A stretch of 20,730 nucleotides of DNA from Acetobacteraceae bacterium (GTDB taxonomy: Bacteria; Pseudomonadota; Alphaproteobacteria; Acetobacterales; Acetobacteraceae), in the NCBI GenBank assembly GCA_025356735.1, contig JANXRT010000374.1, forward strand, positions 1-20,730, given 5' to 3'. Positions 1-7,957 of the stretch are shown here, in pieces. Position 1 is the stretch's first letter; every line of letters begins with the position of its first letter. A program made the translations under genes and the position numbers. The notes beneath the pieces were generated by a model. That model saw only the letters and a list, made by a program, of their open reading frames with translations, was not told the origin of the DNA and did no database searches.

Positions 1-722
1 CAGCCGTCGCCCTCGCGCCCGAGCAGGGCGGAGGCCGGCAGGAAGGCGTCGGTGAACACGACCTCGTTGAAATGGTGCTCGCCGGTATGGGCGAGGATTG
101 GGCTGATCTTCAGTCCCGGTGTGTTCCTGAGGTCGACCAGGAACTGGCTCATGCCGCCATGGCGATCGGAGGTATCAAGCGCACCTGTCCGGCAGCACAG
201 GATCATGAAGTCGGAAACATGCGCAAACGATGTCCACACCTTGGTGCCGTTGACCAGATAGCCGCCCTGCACGGGTGCCGCGCGGGTGCGCAACGAGGCG
301 AGGTCGGAGCCGCTGTCAGGCTCGCTCATGCCGATGCAGAAGAACGCCTCGCCACGGGCAATACGCGGTAGAATGCCTTGCTTCTGCTCCTCGGTGCCGA
401 CGCGCGCGATCAGCGGGCCGCTCTGGCGGTCGGCGATCCAGTGCGCCGAGACGGGCGCGCCGGCGGCGAGCATCTCCTCCAGAACCACATAGCGCTCCAG
501 CGCGCTGCGCTCATGGCCGCCATATTCGCGCGACCACGACATGCCGATCCAGCCGGCTTCGCCGACCTTGCGGCTGAACCCGGGCGAGTGCCCGTTCCAG
601 CTCTCGGCGCGCTGCCGGGCGGAGTACGCGGGCATCTCACGGCTCAGGAAATCACGCACCTCAAGGCGGAGGTTTTCCGCTTCAGGGCAGGCCGGGGGAG
701 GGGCGAAGGTAAAGGCGTTCAC
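1..722 (-). CDS. Acyl-CoA dehydrogenase, N-terminal and middle part (3' end beyond window)
   Basis: FAD-dependent acyl-CoA dehydrogenase, expected to oxidise an acyl-CoA to the 2,3-enoyl-CoA and pass electrons to ETF. About 240 residues are visible: the helical N-terminal domain (roughly 15-120) and the start of the middle beta domain. The family signature reads GMSEPDSGSDL, followed by NGTKVWTSFAHVSDF, where the tryptophan normally stacks on the flavin. The C-terminal domain with the catalytic base is outside the window, so substrate class cannot be given. I chose the GTG at 722 because an AAGGAGA ribosome-binding site (729-735) lies 6 bases upstream and the protein then begins like its relatives; there is no in-frame ATG nearby. 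It lies 72 bases downstream of the histidine phosphatase gene on the same strand. The reading frame is intact throughout. Family assignment is firm; physiological role is unknown. Confidence 0.93.
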   Translation of the reverse strand, partial: MNAFTFAPPPACPEAENLRLEVRDFLSREMPAYSARQRAESWNGHSPGFSRKVGEAGWIGMSWSREYGGHERSALERYVVLEEMLAAGAPVSAHWIADRQSGPLIARVGTEEQKQGILPRIARGEAFFCIGMSEPDSGSDLASLRTRAAPVQGGYLVNGTKVWTSFAHVSDFMILCCRTGALDTSDRHGGMSQFLVDLRNTPGLKISPILAHTGEHHFNEVVFTDAFLPASALLGREGDG

Positions 723-794
723 GGCAAATCTCCTTCGGCAATTCAGCGGAGCCTACCAGCCGGTAGCCCACCCGCAACCCATGGGAAATATGGT

Positions 795-1370
795 TCAGCC
801 GACCGGATGCAACTCCCAGATCGCACCGCCGGGCGGCGGCGGGGTGCACAGGATCGGCACCGCGTTGGGCGTGCGGAAATTCGGTTCCAGCCCCATCGCA
901 CCCCGCAGCGCCCGGAATAGCGCGCCGTGGGCGACCACTAGCACGGCCTCCGGCTGCAGCACGCAACGGTTGATCGCGGCGATGGCACGAGCCGTGAGAT
1001 CGGAGAAGGATTCAGCGCCTTCCGGGGTCAGCTCGCCGGCGACCCAGTGCGCAAACCACTCGCCCATTGGATGGCCTTCCTGAACGCCGAAGGCGACCTC
1101 ACGCAGCCCCTCGTCGATGCTGAACTCCATTCCCAGCGCCTCGGCCGCGATCTCGGCGGTGACGCGCGCGCGCGACAGCGGCGAGGCGACCATGCTGTTT
1201 ATGCCGCGGTTGCGCAGCAGCATCGCGGCCGACCGGGCCTGCGCAAGCCCGGTCGGGTTCAGCGGGATATCGACGTTGCCCTGTGACAGGTTCTGCGCGT
1301 TCCAGTCGGTTTCGCCATGGCGCAGGAACCAGAACGGTATTCGCGTGAGCGTCGCCGGGACAACATCCAT
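795..1370 (-). CDS. Histidine phosphatase family protein
   Basis: A 191-residue member of the histidine phosphatase (phosphoglycerate mutase-like) superfamily, cytoplasmic by appearance (no signal peptide). The RHGET motif is at residues 17-21, so His18 is the presumed phospho-acceptor. ASPLSRARVTAEI near residue 62 supplies the second arginine region, and VVAHGAL near residue 150 carries the second catalytic histidine. The length fits the small single-domain phosphatases rather than true glycolytic phosphoglycerate mutase, so the substrate is open. The start lies only 4 bases after the stop of the glutathione S-transferase gene, which suggests co-translation in one operon. Members of this group are often named GpmB or CobC by similarity only, so I give no symbol. 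Confidence 0.9.
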   Translation of the reverse strand: MDVVPATLTRIPFWFLRHGETDWNAQNLSQGNVDIPLNPTGLAQARSAAMLLRNRGINSMVASPLSRARVTAEIAAEALGMEFSIDEGLREVAFGVQEGHPMGEWFAHWVAGELTPEGAESFSDLTARAIAAINRCVLQPEAVLVVAHGALFRALRGAMGLEPNFRTPNAVPILCTPPPPGGAIWELHPVG

Positions 1371-1374
1371 GAAG

Positions 1375-1989
1375 CTACGTCAAACCTTCGGCCACCATCG
1401 TCGCCTTGACCGCCGGGCGCGCCAGCATCCGTTCCAGGTGCGCCGCGACATTGGCCGGCATCGGAATTTCCAGCCGCTTGGCCCAGCTCTCGACATAGAA
1501 CAGCGCGGCATCGGCCACCGAGAAGGTGCCGAGCAGGTACTCGTGCCCTTCCAGGGTCTTGTCCATGACGGCAAATGCCTTGGCGATCATCTCCTTGCCG
1601 CGCGCCTTCACCGTCTCCTCGTCGGCGGCGTTCGGCGCGAAGTTGGTCGGCCGGAACTGCCGTGCGAAGCCCTGCATGTGGATGGTCGAAACGGCGTAGT
1701 CCATCAGCTCGAGGCAGCGCGCCTGGCCGTCGAAATCGTCCGGCAGCAGCTTCAGCCCCGGATTGGTGCGCGCCAGGTAGTAGGCGATGGCGGGAAACTC
1801 GGTCAGCACCGTGCCGTCGTCGCGCACCAGCGTCGGCACCTTGGATTTCGGGTTGACCTCGACGAAGGGCGGCTTGAACTGCTCGCCCTCGCGCAAATTG
1901 ACCGCGGTGGCCTCGAACGGCTTGCCGATCTCGTTCAGCAGCACGTGGATGCCGATCGAGCAGGCGCCGGGGGCATAGTACAGCTTCAT
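1375..1989 (-). CDS. Glutathione S-transferase family protein
   Basis: A 204-residue cytosolic glutathione S-transferase. The N-terminal thioredoxin-like domain starts MKLYYAPGACSIG, with the Cys10-Ser11 pair typical of bacterial beta-class enzymes. VNPKSKVPTLV follows, with the cis-proline that contacts glutathione, then a TEFPAIAYYLA helix. The all-helical C-terminal domain includes FSVADAALFYVESW, matching the N-capping/hydrophobic-staple region of the family. The reading frame is open further upstream, but the start at 1989 is chosen because the GST fold begins there and an AAGGAA ribosome-binding site lies about 8 bases ahead. It follows prs by 20 bases and precedes the histidine phosphatase gene by 4 bases, so all three are probably co-transcribed. 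Its substrate cannot be read from the sequence. Confidence 0.93.
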   Translation of the reverse strand: MKLYYAPGACSIGIHVLLNEIGKPFEATAVNLREGEQFKPPFVEVNPKSKVPTLVRDDGTVLTEFPAIAYYLARTNPGLKLLPDDFDGQARCLELMDYAVSTIHMQGFARQFRPTNFAPNAADEETVKARGKEMIAKAFAVMDKTLEGHEYLLGTFSVADAALFYVESWAKRLEIPMPANVAAHLERMLARPAVKATMVAEGLT

Positions 1990-2009
1990 GGTGAAATTCC
2001 TTTCCTGGT

Positions 2010-2942
2010 TCAGTCGAACAGCGAGCTGACCGAGCTTTCGTCGCTGATCCGCCGCATCGCCTCGGCCAGCAGCGGCGCGATGGTCGCCTGGCGGATGTTG
2101 CTGGCCAGCCGCACCGCCTCGGTCGCCAGGATGCTGTCGGTGATGGTCAGCATCTCGAGCGACGTGGACGAAATACGCGCGACCGCGCCGCCGGACAATA
2201 CGCCGTGGGTGACATAGACGCTGGCCGACCGCGCGCCGCCGGCGATCAGCGCCTCGGCCGCGTTGCACAGCGTGCCGCCGCTATCGACGATATCGTCGAC
2301 CAGGATGCAGTCGCGGCCCTCAACCTCGCCGATGACGTTCATCACCTCGCTGTCGCCGGCCCGCACGCGCCGCTTGTCGATGATCGCCAGATCGCAGCCG
2401 AGCCGGGTCGCGATGGCGCGCGCCCGCATCACGCCACCGACATCCGGGGAGACGATCATGAGGTCGCGGTTCTTGTAGTTCTCCTGGATGTCACGTGAGA
2501 ACAACGGTGCCGCGAACAGATTATCCACCGGGATATCGAAGAAGCCCTGGATCTGCGCGGCATGCAGATCCATCGTCAGCACCCGGTTGGCGCCGGCCTG
2601 GGTGATCAGGTTGGCGACGAGCTTGGCCGAGATCGGCGTCCGTGAGCCGGACTTCCGGTCCTGCCTGGCATAGCCGAAATACGGGATCACTGCCGTGACA
2701 CGCCGGGCCGAGGCGCGGCGCAGCGCGTCCAGCGTGATCAGCAGCTCCATCAGGTTGTCGTTGGCCGGGTAGGAGGTCGACTGGATGATGAACACATCCT
2801 CGCCGCGGACGTTCTCGTGGATCTCAACGAACACCTCCATGTCGGCGAACCGGCGCACCGAGGCGCGGGTCAGCGGCAAATTGAGGCACGCGGCAACCGC
2901 CTCGGCCAAGGGTCGATTGCTGTTGCAGGCGACGATCTTCAT
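2010..2942 (-). CDS. prs: Ribose-phosphate pyrophosphokinase (PRPP synthetase)
   Basis: Makes PRPP from ribose 5-phosphate and ATP, feeding purine, pyrimidine, histidine, tryptophan and NAD synthesis. From the ATG at 2942 the protein has 310 residues, the normal length for class I enzymes. Visible landmarks are the ATP-contacting RFADMEVFVEI region (31-41), the catalytic loop YFGYARQDRK (88-97), TMDLHAAQIQGFF with the conserved histidine (123-135), and the PRPP-binding loop CILVDDIVDSGGT (212-224). A longer frame adds 23 proline-rich residues that do not resemble the family, so the later ATG is preferred; a CCAGGA motif sits about 10 bases ahead of it. Glutathione S-transferase follows after 20 bases. 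A promoter-like sequence lies upstream, so prs may be transcribed separately from the pgeF-lipoprotein operon. Confidence 0.97.
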   Translation of the reverse strand: MKIVACNSNRPLAEAVAACLNLPLTRASVRRFADMEVFVEIHENVRGEDVFIIQSTSYPANDNLMELLITLDALRRASARRVTAVIPYFGYARQDRKSGSRTPISAKLVANLITQAGANRVLTMDLHAAQIQGFFDIPVDNLFAAPLFSRDIQENYKNRDLMIVSPDVGGVMRARAIATRLGCDLAIIDKRRVRAGDSEVMNVIGEVEGRDCILVDDIVDSGGTLCNAAEALIAGGARSASVYVTHGVLSGGAVARISSTSLEMLTITDSILATEAVRLASNIRQATIAPLLAEAMRRISDESSVSSLFD

Positions 2943-3011
2943 GCGGTTCTGATCCTGGGGCGCGCGGCTCGGCGCCAGCGATGGAGATGTCGGCGGGCAG
3001 GGAGTCTGCAC

Positions 3012-3040
3012 ATTTTAGCGATGGCGCCGTGGAGTGTCTA
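3012..3040 (-). promoter_or_regulatory. Candidate prs promoter
   Basis: On the minus strand TAGACA (3040-3035) and TAAAAT (3017-3012) are separated by exactly 17 bases. Each differs by one base from the sigma70 consensus. The -35 element overlaps the stop codon of the upstream lipoprotein gene, so prs could start its own transcript about 60 bases before its ATG. This is sequence-based only; no experimental support. Confidence 0.45.
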
Positions 3041-4015
3041 TGAAGGCGCGCCCAATCTCGTTTCATCCGGCTTGATGGGCACCTCGCTGCCCGGCCCGCG
3101 CCGGCCGGACTGGGTCAGGATCACGTCGCGCACCCCGCCCGATGCCTCGGTGGCGACCACCACGGCGATGTCGCCCCAGAAGCCGTTCAGCGTGCCCGCC
3201 GGGATTTCGTTGAGCTGCACCACCCGGCCGCGCTCACGCGCCGCGGCGTCGGTGACGATCCACTGGATTTCCACCCGCTGCTGGCGCCCGGCGATAGCGA
3301 CCATGCGGACCTCGCCGCGGACGGTGAAATCGGCTCCCGTCGCGGTGTCCTGCACCACCGGCCCCAGTTTTTCCAATTTTCCGCGCAGCTGCGATGTCAG
3401 CGAGAGATTGCCGTCGCCCGGCGCCCCGGTGACGGCGGCGACGAACACCTTGGCCGGCCGGTTGAACAGGCTGTTCGGGTCGGCGCGCTGCTCGCGGGCC
3501 TGGATGCGGGTCAACAGATCGGAAATCGCGGGGACCGCGTCGGCCGCCGCCTGGCGCAGGGTGGCTGGCGAGCCCTCCTGCCAAAGGAACCCCGGGATCG
3601 GTCGGCCCTCGGTGGCGCCGCGATCGCGGCCGGTCGGGTCGCGCACCACGAAGGCCGGCACCACGTCGCCGCCGTGATCCTCCGCCCGCAGCGCCAGCCG
3701 CCAGTCGCCCGACTGAACGCGCCCGGCATCCGCCGGGACCTCCAGAGCCTGCAAGCCGGCGGCCAGCGTGTCGGCGAATATCCTGCCGTTATCCGCGGAC
3801 AGCCGCAGTGCCTCCGGCGCCGCCTCGATCGCCAGCCGGGAAGGTGGTGGCTGCGCCAGCCGCATCGCGTTGGCGCCGGGCTGGCCTTGAAACGGACGCG
3901 GCAGGTCGCCGCAGCTGGCCAGTGCCAGCAGGCAACTAAAGCACGCAGCTCGCCAGAAGCGGGAGAAGGATGAGAAAAAGGAAGATGATGAGGTAAGGCA
4001 TGAAACGAACCTCAT
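3038..4015 (-). CDS. Conserved uncharacterised lipoprotein in the lgt-pgeF operon
   Basis: A 325-residue predicted lipoprotein of unknown function. The N-terminus has a hydrophobic stretch ending in a lipobox, LLALASC, with Cys35 the likely acylated residue, followed by GDL. The mature part has an N-terminal proline-rich linker, a central segment, and a conserved-looking C-terminal region (about 215-310) including KVFVAAVTGAPGDGN, DFTVRGEVRMVAIAGRQQRV and VQLNEIPAGTLNGFWGDIA. I recall similar lipoproteins beside pgeF or prs in other Rhodospirillales, but know no function. The frame stays open far upstream in a shadow of pgeF. The start at 4015 is chosen because it forms an ATGA overlap with the pgeF stop and is followed directly by the signal sequence. 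Its place downstream of lgt, the enzyme that lipidates such proteins, fits an envelope role but proves none. Confidence 0.82.
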   Translation of the reverse strand: MRFVSCLTSSSSFFSSFSRFWRAACFSCLLALASCGDLPRPFQGQPGANAMRLAQPPPSRLAIEAAPEALRLSADNGRIFADTLAAGLQALEVPADAGRVQSGDWRLALRAEDHGGDVVPAFVVRDPTGRDRGATEGRPIPGFLWQEGSPATLRQAAADAVPAISDLLTRIQAREQRADPNSLFNRPAKVFVAAVTGAPGDGNLSLTSQLRGKLEKLGPVVQDTATGADFTVRGEVRMVAIAGRQQRVEIQWIVTDAAARERGRVVQLNEIPAGTLNGFWGDIAVVVATEASGGVRDVILTQSGRRGPGSEVPIKPDETRLGAPS

Positions 4016-4791
4016 CCGCGCGGCGCCGCGATCACCGAAATCTGGTGGCCGATCGGCCCGCCGCCGGCCAGCGTCCGCCGCCGGTGGCTGAAGAATCTTT
4101 CCGGATCGGCCAGCGTGTCGGCGGGAATGACGTCGATCGTGCCGACACCGGCCGCCTCCAGACGGGCGGCACAGTATCCGGCAAGGTCGAACTGCCAACG
4201 ATCCTTTCGGCTGCCTGACACAAAAAACCCGGCGCTGGCGGCTTCCCGCGCCAACACGGCGTCGCGAAGGTCCGCGCCGACCTCATAGGATGGCTGGCGG
4301 ATGCACGGCCCGATGCAGGCGGCGACGCCCGACGGCCGGGCGCCCAGCGCCGCCATCGCCGCCACCGTCGCCTCCAGCACGCCTGCCACGGCACCACGCC
4401 AGCCGGCATGGGCGGCGCCGACGATGCCGCCGGCGACATCGAAGAACAGCACCGGCGCACAGTCGGCGGTAATGACGCCCAGGGTCAGGTCCGGCCGGTC
4501 CGTCACCATCGCGTCGGCGCGCGGGCCATCGCCGGTGCGCCACACCGGATCATCGGCGGCGATCGTCACCACCTCCGCGCCATGCACCTGCGTCAGGCCA
4601 AGCAGGCTTGCCGGATCGGCGCCGATGGCGCGGGCCGCGCGGGCGCGGTTTTCCATCACCGCATCACGGTCGTCGGCGCCGGACAGGCTGCAATTCAGGC
4701 TGGCGAACAGGCCGGCCGAGACGCCACCCAGGCGCGTGAAGAAGCCATGCGGCGCCAGCAGCGCCGCCGAAACCAGGGGCGACGCGGTCAT
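4012..4791 (-). CDS. pgeF: Peptidoglycan editing factor PgeF (YfiH/YlmD family, laccase-like)
   Basis: A 259-residue protein of the YfiH/YlmD family (Pfam Cu-oxidase_4). In E. coli PgeF prevents misincorporation of L-serine in place of L-alanine in peptidoglycan precursors, and family members also act as purine nucleoside-processing enzymes. The metal-site residues are all visible: LTQVHGAEV (His70), ADCAPVL (Cys111) and AHAGWRG (His128), followed by CIGPCI and the C-terminal FFSHRR motif. Length is normal for the family. The start overlaps the stop of the methyltransferase gene by 4 bases (ATGA), and its own stop overlaps the lipoprotein start in the same way, indicating translational coupling through the operon. 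Confidence 0.95.
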   Translation of the reverse strand: MTASPLVSAALLAPHGFFTRLGGVSAGLFASLNCSLSGADDRDAVMENRARAARAIGADPASLLGLTQVHGAEVVTIAADDPVWRTGDGPRADAMVTDRPDLTLGVITADCAPVLFFDVAGGIVGAAHAGWRGAVAGVLEATVAAMAALGARPSGVAACIGPCIRQPSYEVGADLRDAVLAREAASAGFFVSGSRKDRWQFDLAGYCAARLEAAGVGTIDVIPADTLADPERFFSHRRRTLAGGGPIGHQISVIAAPRG

Positions 4792-5774
4792 GATGCGGCT
4801 CCGGATGATTCGAGGCCGGGCAAAGCCGGGCAGCCGGCGTGGCAGACCGCCATCGCCTTGAACAGCCGCCCCATCCGGTCAGGCTCGGCCAGCCGCCGCG
4901 CCGCCTCGATCAACCGCGAGGCGCCGGCCGGCGGCTGCGTCTGGGCGAGCTGGCCGGTGCGCTGGAACAGCCCGATCCCGGCAAGAAAGATGCCCTGCGG
5001 AACGGGACCCTGGACCTCGCAGCCGGCTTTCCGCGCCGTTGCGGCGAGCGCCGAAAAATCGACATGGGCGGTGAGGTCGGCGGTCCCGGGCGAAACCCAC
5101 GGCTCGACCGGGGCGCCGTCGCGCAACGCCTGCAGGCTGTCGCCCGGCGCGCTCTCGGCCGGTCCGTAATCGAGGAACAGCGCGACGCCCGGATGGTGCC
5201 GGAACCTGTCGCCCAGAGCGCGCATCAGACCATGCGCAGGCTCGCAGACTTCGACCATCTCGCCATCCTCCGCGTGCCGGGACGGCGGCGCGGCGACAAT
5301 GTCCACAAAACCCGCATCGATCACGTGGCGCTCGGTCCAGCCGTCGCCGTCGCGGCGGAATTGGCGGATAGGCAGGGCATCAAGGAATTCGTTGGCGAGC
5401 AGGATCATCGGCCCGTCGGGCAATTCCTCCGCCGCATCGTGCCAGGCAGCACCAGGCAGCGCCGTCGCCTGGATGGTGCGTAGCCGCGGTGAGCTTTCAA
5501 CCAGATGCAGCCGCGCCGCGCGCCCGAAGTCGGGCGCGACGCGCCCAAGCACGCGCATCGCATCCGCCATCAGCGTGCCGCGTCCCGGCCCGGCCTCGGC
5601 CAGGATCACCGGGTCGGGCCGCCCGATAGTCCCCCAGGCAACCGCCGCCCAGGCGCCCAGCACCTCGCCGAACGCCTGGGTGATCTCCGGCGCCGTGGTA
5701 AAGTCGAAAAACGGATCGCGCGTCGCATAGTATTGGGCGTTGGCCGCCGCCATGAAGTGATCCAGCCGGCGCAT
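4788..5774 (-). CDS. SAM-dependent methyltransferase, MidA/NDUFAF7 family
   Basis: A 328-residue class I SAM-dependent methyltransferase of the MidA/NDUFAF7 family (Pfam Methyltransf_28). The eukaryotic member methylates an arginine of the complex I subunit NDUFS2; whether bacterial homologues do the same is inference. Motifs seen: YYATRDPFFDFTTAPEITQAFGE near the N-terminus (split 15-37), the SAM-binding EAGPGRGTLM (60-69), LHLVESSPRLR (89-99) and ANEFLDALP (127-135). The N-terminus is shorter than in most relatives, lacking the usual first 20-30 residues and the glycine-rich AAGD insertion before DF. I believe this compact form is common in Acetobacteraceae. The start is fixed by the TGATG overlap with the lgt stop. 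A much longer open frame upstream is an lgt shadow. Confidence 0.92.
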   Translation of the reverse strand: MRRLDHFMAAANAQYYATRDPFFDFTTAPEITQAFGEVLGAWAAVAWGTIGRPDPVILAEAGPGRGTLMADAMRVLGRVAPDFGRAARLHLVESSPRLRTIQATALPGAAWHDAAEELPDGPMILLANEFLDALPIRQFRRDGDGWTERHVIDAGFVDIVAAPPSRHAEDGEMVEVCEPAHGLMRALGDRFRHHPGVALFLDYGPAESAPGDSLQALRDGAPVEPWVSPGTADLTAHVDFSALAATARKAGCEVQGPVPQGIFLAGIGLFQRTGQLAQTQPPAGASRLIEAARRLAEPDRMGRLFKAMAVCHAGCPALPGLESSGAAS

Positions 5775-6574
5775 CACGCCACCGCCCTGCCGCGGGAGAT
5801 CAGCCAGATGCCGGCCAGCACCATCGGCAGCGACAGCCACTGTCCCATCGTCGTGCCGGCGATCAGGAAGCCGAGGAACGCGTCCGGCTGGCGGAACAGT
5901 TCCCCAACCGACCGGGCCAGCGCATAGCCGATCAGGAACACCCCGGTCAGCACGCCGAAGCGCGCTCGGACCGCCTCCCGCCGTGACAGCACCACCATGA
6001 CGACAAGCAGGAGAAAACCCTCGATGCCGGCCTGGTAGAGCTGGCTCGGATGGCGCGGCACGTCGCCGCCGGTCGGGAAGATCATCGCCCACGGCAGCGA
6101 CGCCGGAGCCTCGCGGCCCCACAGCTCGCCGTTGATGAAGTTGGCGATGCGTCCGAGCATCAGCCCGATCGGCACCACCACCGCCAGCCGGTCGGCAAAG
6201 CCGAGCAGCGGGATGGCGTGGCGGCGGCAATACAGCACAAGTGCCACGACCACGCCGAGGCAGCCGCCATGAAAGCTCATGCCGCCATGCCACACTTCCA
6301 AGGCGGAAAGCGGATGCTGCAGATAATAGCCCGGCTGGTAGAACAGGATGTAGCCGAGCCGGCCGCCGAGCACGACGCCGAGCGTCGCCCAGGTCAGGAA
6401 ATCGTCGGTCTGCAAGGCGGTCGCGACCGCCGGGCTCAGCCGCACCAGCCGGCGCATGGCGCGCCAGCCGATCAGCAGGCTGACGATGTAGGCCAGCGCG
6501 TACCAGCGTATCGCGAACGGCCCGATCTGGATCAGCGTCGGGTCGATCTGCGGAAACAGCAGCACCGGCATCAT
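5774..6574 (-). CDS. lgt: Phosphatidylglycerol-prolipoprotein diacylglyceryl transferase
   Basis: Inner-membrane enzyme that transfers diacylglycerol from phosphatidylglycerol to the lipobox cysteine of prolipoproteins, the first step of lipoprotein maturation. The 266-residue protein has about seven hydrophobic segments and the family landmarks in order: IRWYALAYI, GGRLGYILFYQPGYY, WHGGMSFHGG (with the conserved histidine), the Lgt signature GRIANFINGELWGR, and PRHPSQLYQAGIEG. The start overlaps the hldD stop as ATGA; a second ATG immediately follows. The stop forms TGATG with the methyltransferase start. Two predicted lipoproteins in this window are potential substrates. Confidence 0.98.
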   Translation of the reverse strand: MMPVLLFPQIDPTLIQIGPFAIRWYALAYIVSLLIGWRAMRRLVRLSPAVATALQTDDFLTWATLGVVLGGRLGYILFYQPGYYLQHPLSALEVWHGGMSFHGGCLGVVVALVLYCRRHAIPLLGFADRLAVVVPIGLMLGRIANFINGELWGREAPASLPWAMIFPTGGDVPRHPSQLYQAGIEGFLLLVVMVVLSRREAVRARFGVLTGVFLIGYALARSVGELFRQPDAFLGFLIAGTTMGQWLSLPMVLAGIWLISRGRAVA

Positions 6575-7551
6575 CGGTAGCGGTCCGCCGTCGCCAGGAA
6601 GTCCTGGACATACAGCCGCACGCCCTGTTCAAGCGGCGTGAATTGGCCGCTATAGCCCGCCGCCCGCAGCCGGCCGATGCTGGCCTCGGTAAACGATTGG
6701 TACTGGCCGCGCAGAGTGTCCGGCATGTCGATGAACTCGACCGCACGGCCAACGCCGGCCGCATCGCTGACCGCATGGGCCAGGTCGAGGTAGCTGCGCG
6801 CCTGGCCGGTGCCGGCGTTGAACAGCCCGTTGACCTGCGGCGTATCGAGCAGCCACAGCAGGATATCGACGACATCCCCGACCCAGATGAAGTCGCGCCG
6901 CTGCTGGCCGTCGGCAGTTCCAGCAACATCGGAGCGGAACAGCCGGGCCGGACCGCCGGCCGCGACCTCGTCGTATTTCACCTTGACCACCGAAATCATC
7001 GATCCCTTGTGATACTCGTTCGGCCCATAAACGTTGAAGAACTTGAGCCCGGCCCATTGCGGCGGCCGCGGTGCCCCGGCTGCCAGCATCCGCGCCACGT
7101 TGAGGTCGAAGGCATGCTTGGTCCATCCATACAGGTTGAGCGGACGCAAGGTGTCGAGGTGCGCGACGCTGCCATCGTCGTTGAACCCACCTCTGCCGTC
7201 GCCATAGGTCGCCGCCGACGACGCATAAACGAACCGCGCGCCGCGCGCCGCGCACCAGCGCCAAAGATGCAGGCTGAGTGCCACGTTGCTGGCCCAGGCC
7301 TCGTCGCCATCCGTCGCCGTGGTCGCGCTGACGGCGCCCAGGTGAAAAACGATCTCGATCGGCGGATGGTCGGCCAGGAAATCGACCAGCGATTCGGGCG
7401 GGATGATCTCGGCCGGCGGATGGGAGCGCAGGTTGCGCCATTTTCCCTCGTTGCCGAGCCAGTCCACCACCACCGTCTCCAGCCCGCGGTCATGCAAGGC
7501 GGCGTGAAGATTGGACCCGATGAAGCCGGCGCCGCCCGTGACGAGAATCAT
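6571..7551 (-). CDS. hldD: ADP-L-glycero-D-manno-heptose 6-epimerase
   Basis: Converts ADP-D-glycero-D-manno-heptose to the L-glycero form used in LPS inner core (also known as rfaD). The 326-residue protein is an extended short-chain dehydrogenase: Rossmann motif TGGAGFIGSN (5-14), FHLGAVSATT (69-78), the catalytic Tyr141-x3-Lys145 in NLYGWTKHAFD, then KFFNVYGPNEYHKGSM and RDFIWVGDVV, which are characteristic of HldD rather than GalE. Length matches the family. It is the first gene of the minus-strand operon, overlapping lgt by 4 bases. No ribosome-binding site precedes the ATG. Instead TATAAG lies just 7 bases upstream, raising the possibility of a leaderless transcript. The UbiK gene starts divergently 88 bases away. 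Confidence 0.95.
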   Translation of the reverse strand: MILVTGGAGFIGSNLHAALHDRGLETVVVDWLGNEGKWRNLRSHPPAEIIPPESLVDFLADHPPIEIVFHLGAVSATTATDGDEAWASNVALSLHLWRWCAARGARFVYASSAATYGDGRGGFNDDGSVAHLDTLRPLNLYGWTKHAFDLNVARMLAAGAPRPPQWAGLKFFNVYGPNEYHKGSMISVVKVKYDEVAAGGPARLFRSDVAGTADGQQRRDFIWVGDVVDILLWLLDTPQVNGLFNAGTGQARSYLDLAHAVSDAAGVGRAVEFIDMPDTLRGQYQSFTEASIGRLRAAGYSGQFTPLEQGVRLYVQDFLATADRYR

Positions 7552-7639
7552 GGCCGGGCTTATACGGGGTGGCTGTGCGCGGCGGAAGCATCCCCATATG
7601 TCTCGCTGTTCTCATTCGCCCCAACGAAAGGCCTGTTCC

Positions 7640-7957
7640 ATGGCAGACCGACCAAAATTCCTCGATGACCTCGCCGGCATGGCCGGTGGCGCGCTGTCGG
7701 CGCTGACCGGCATGCGCGAGGAGGTCGAGGCGATGGTCCGCGCCCGCATCGACGAGGCGATGCGCCGGCTTGACGTGGTCCGCCGCGAGGAGCTCGACGC
7801 GGTCGCCGAGATGGCCGCCAACGCCCGCGCCGGGCAGGAGGCGGCGGAGGCCAAGCTGGCCGACATCGCGGCCCGGCTCGCGGCACTCGAGCACCCGCCG
7901 GTGCCGGCGCCGGTGTCGTCGCCTGCCGGCTTTGAAGGCGGCGGCGGGTTGGGCTGA
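7640..7957 (+). CDS. ubiK: UbiK-family ubiquinone biosynthesis accessory factor (BMFP domain)
   Basis: A 105-residue protein of the UbiK/YqiC (BMFP) family. In enterobacteria UbiK is an accessory factor that binds UbiJ and assists the aerobic ubiquinone-synthesis complex. The core RIDEAMRRLDVVRREELDAV (about 35-54) matches the family region around RLDLVSREEFD, and it runs into a predicted coiled coil (roughly 50-85). The tail is proline-rich with a GGGGLG end. The N-terminal segment FLDDLAGMAGGALSALTGMREEVE is typical of alphaproteobacterial members. The start at 7640 is chosen for its GAAAGG ribosome-binding site about 9 bases upstream and the family-like N-terminus; longer frames upstream overlap hldD. 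It is divergent from hldD and heads a plus-strand run including YbjN and proC. Confidence 0.85.
   Translation: MADRPKFLDDLAGMAGGALSALTGMREEVEAMVRARIDEAMRRLDVVRREELDAVAEMAANARAGQEAAEAKLADIAARLAALEHPPVPAPVSSPAGFEGGGGLG

Noticed and set aside
753..766. CTACC-AGCC-GGTAG hairpin between the histidine phosphatase and acyl-CoA dehydrogenase genes
   Set aside because: Only five base pairs and no T-run; too weak to call a terminator or riboswitch.
1117..2217. A 366-residue plus-strand open frame opposite the GST and prs genes
   Set aside because: Codon-bias shadow typical of GC-rich DNA; the opposite strand codes for well-recognised enzymes.
2521..2529. TTATCCACC as a further DnaA box
   Set aside because: It lies inside the prs coding sequence, is single, and has a last-base mismatch; expected by chance.
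4788..6929. A 713-residue minus-strand open frame
   Set aside because: Only its last 328 residues (from 5774) form a real methyltransferase; the upstream part is an arginine-rich antisense/alternate frame of lgt and hldD.
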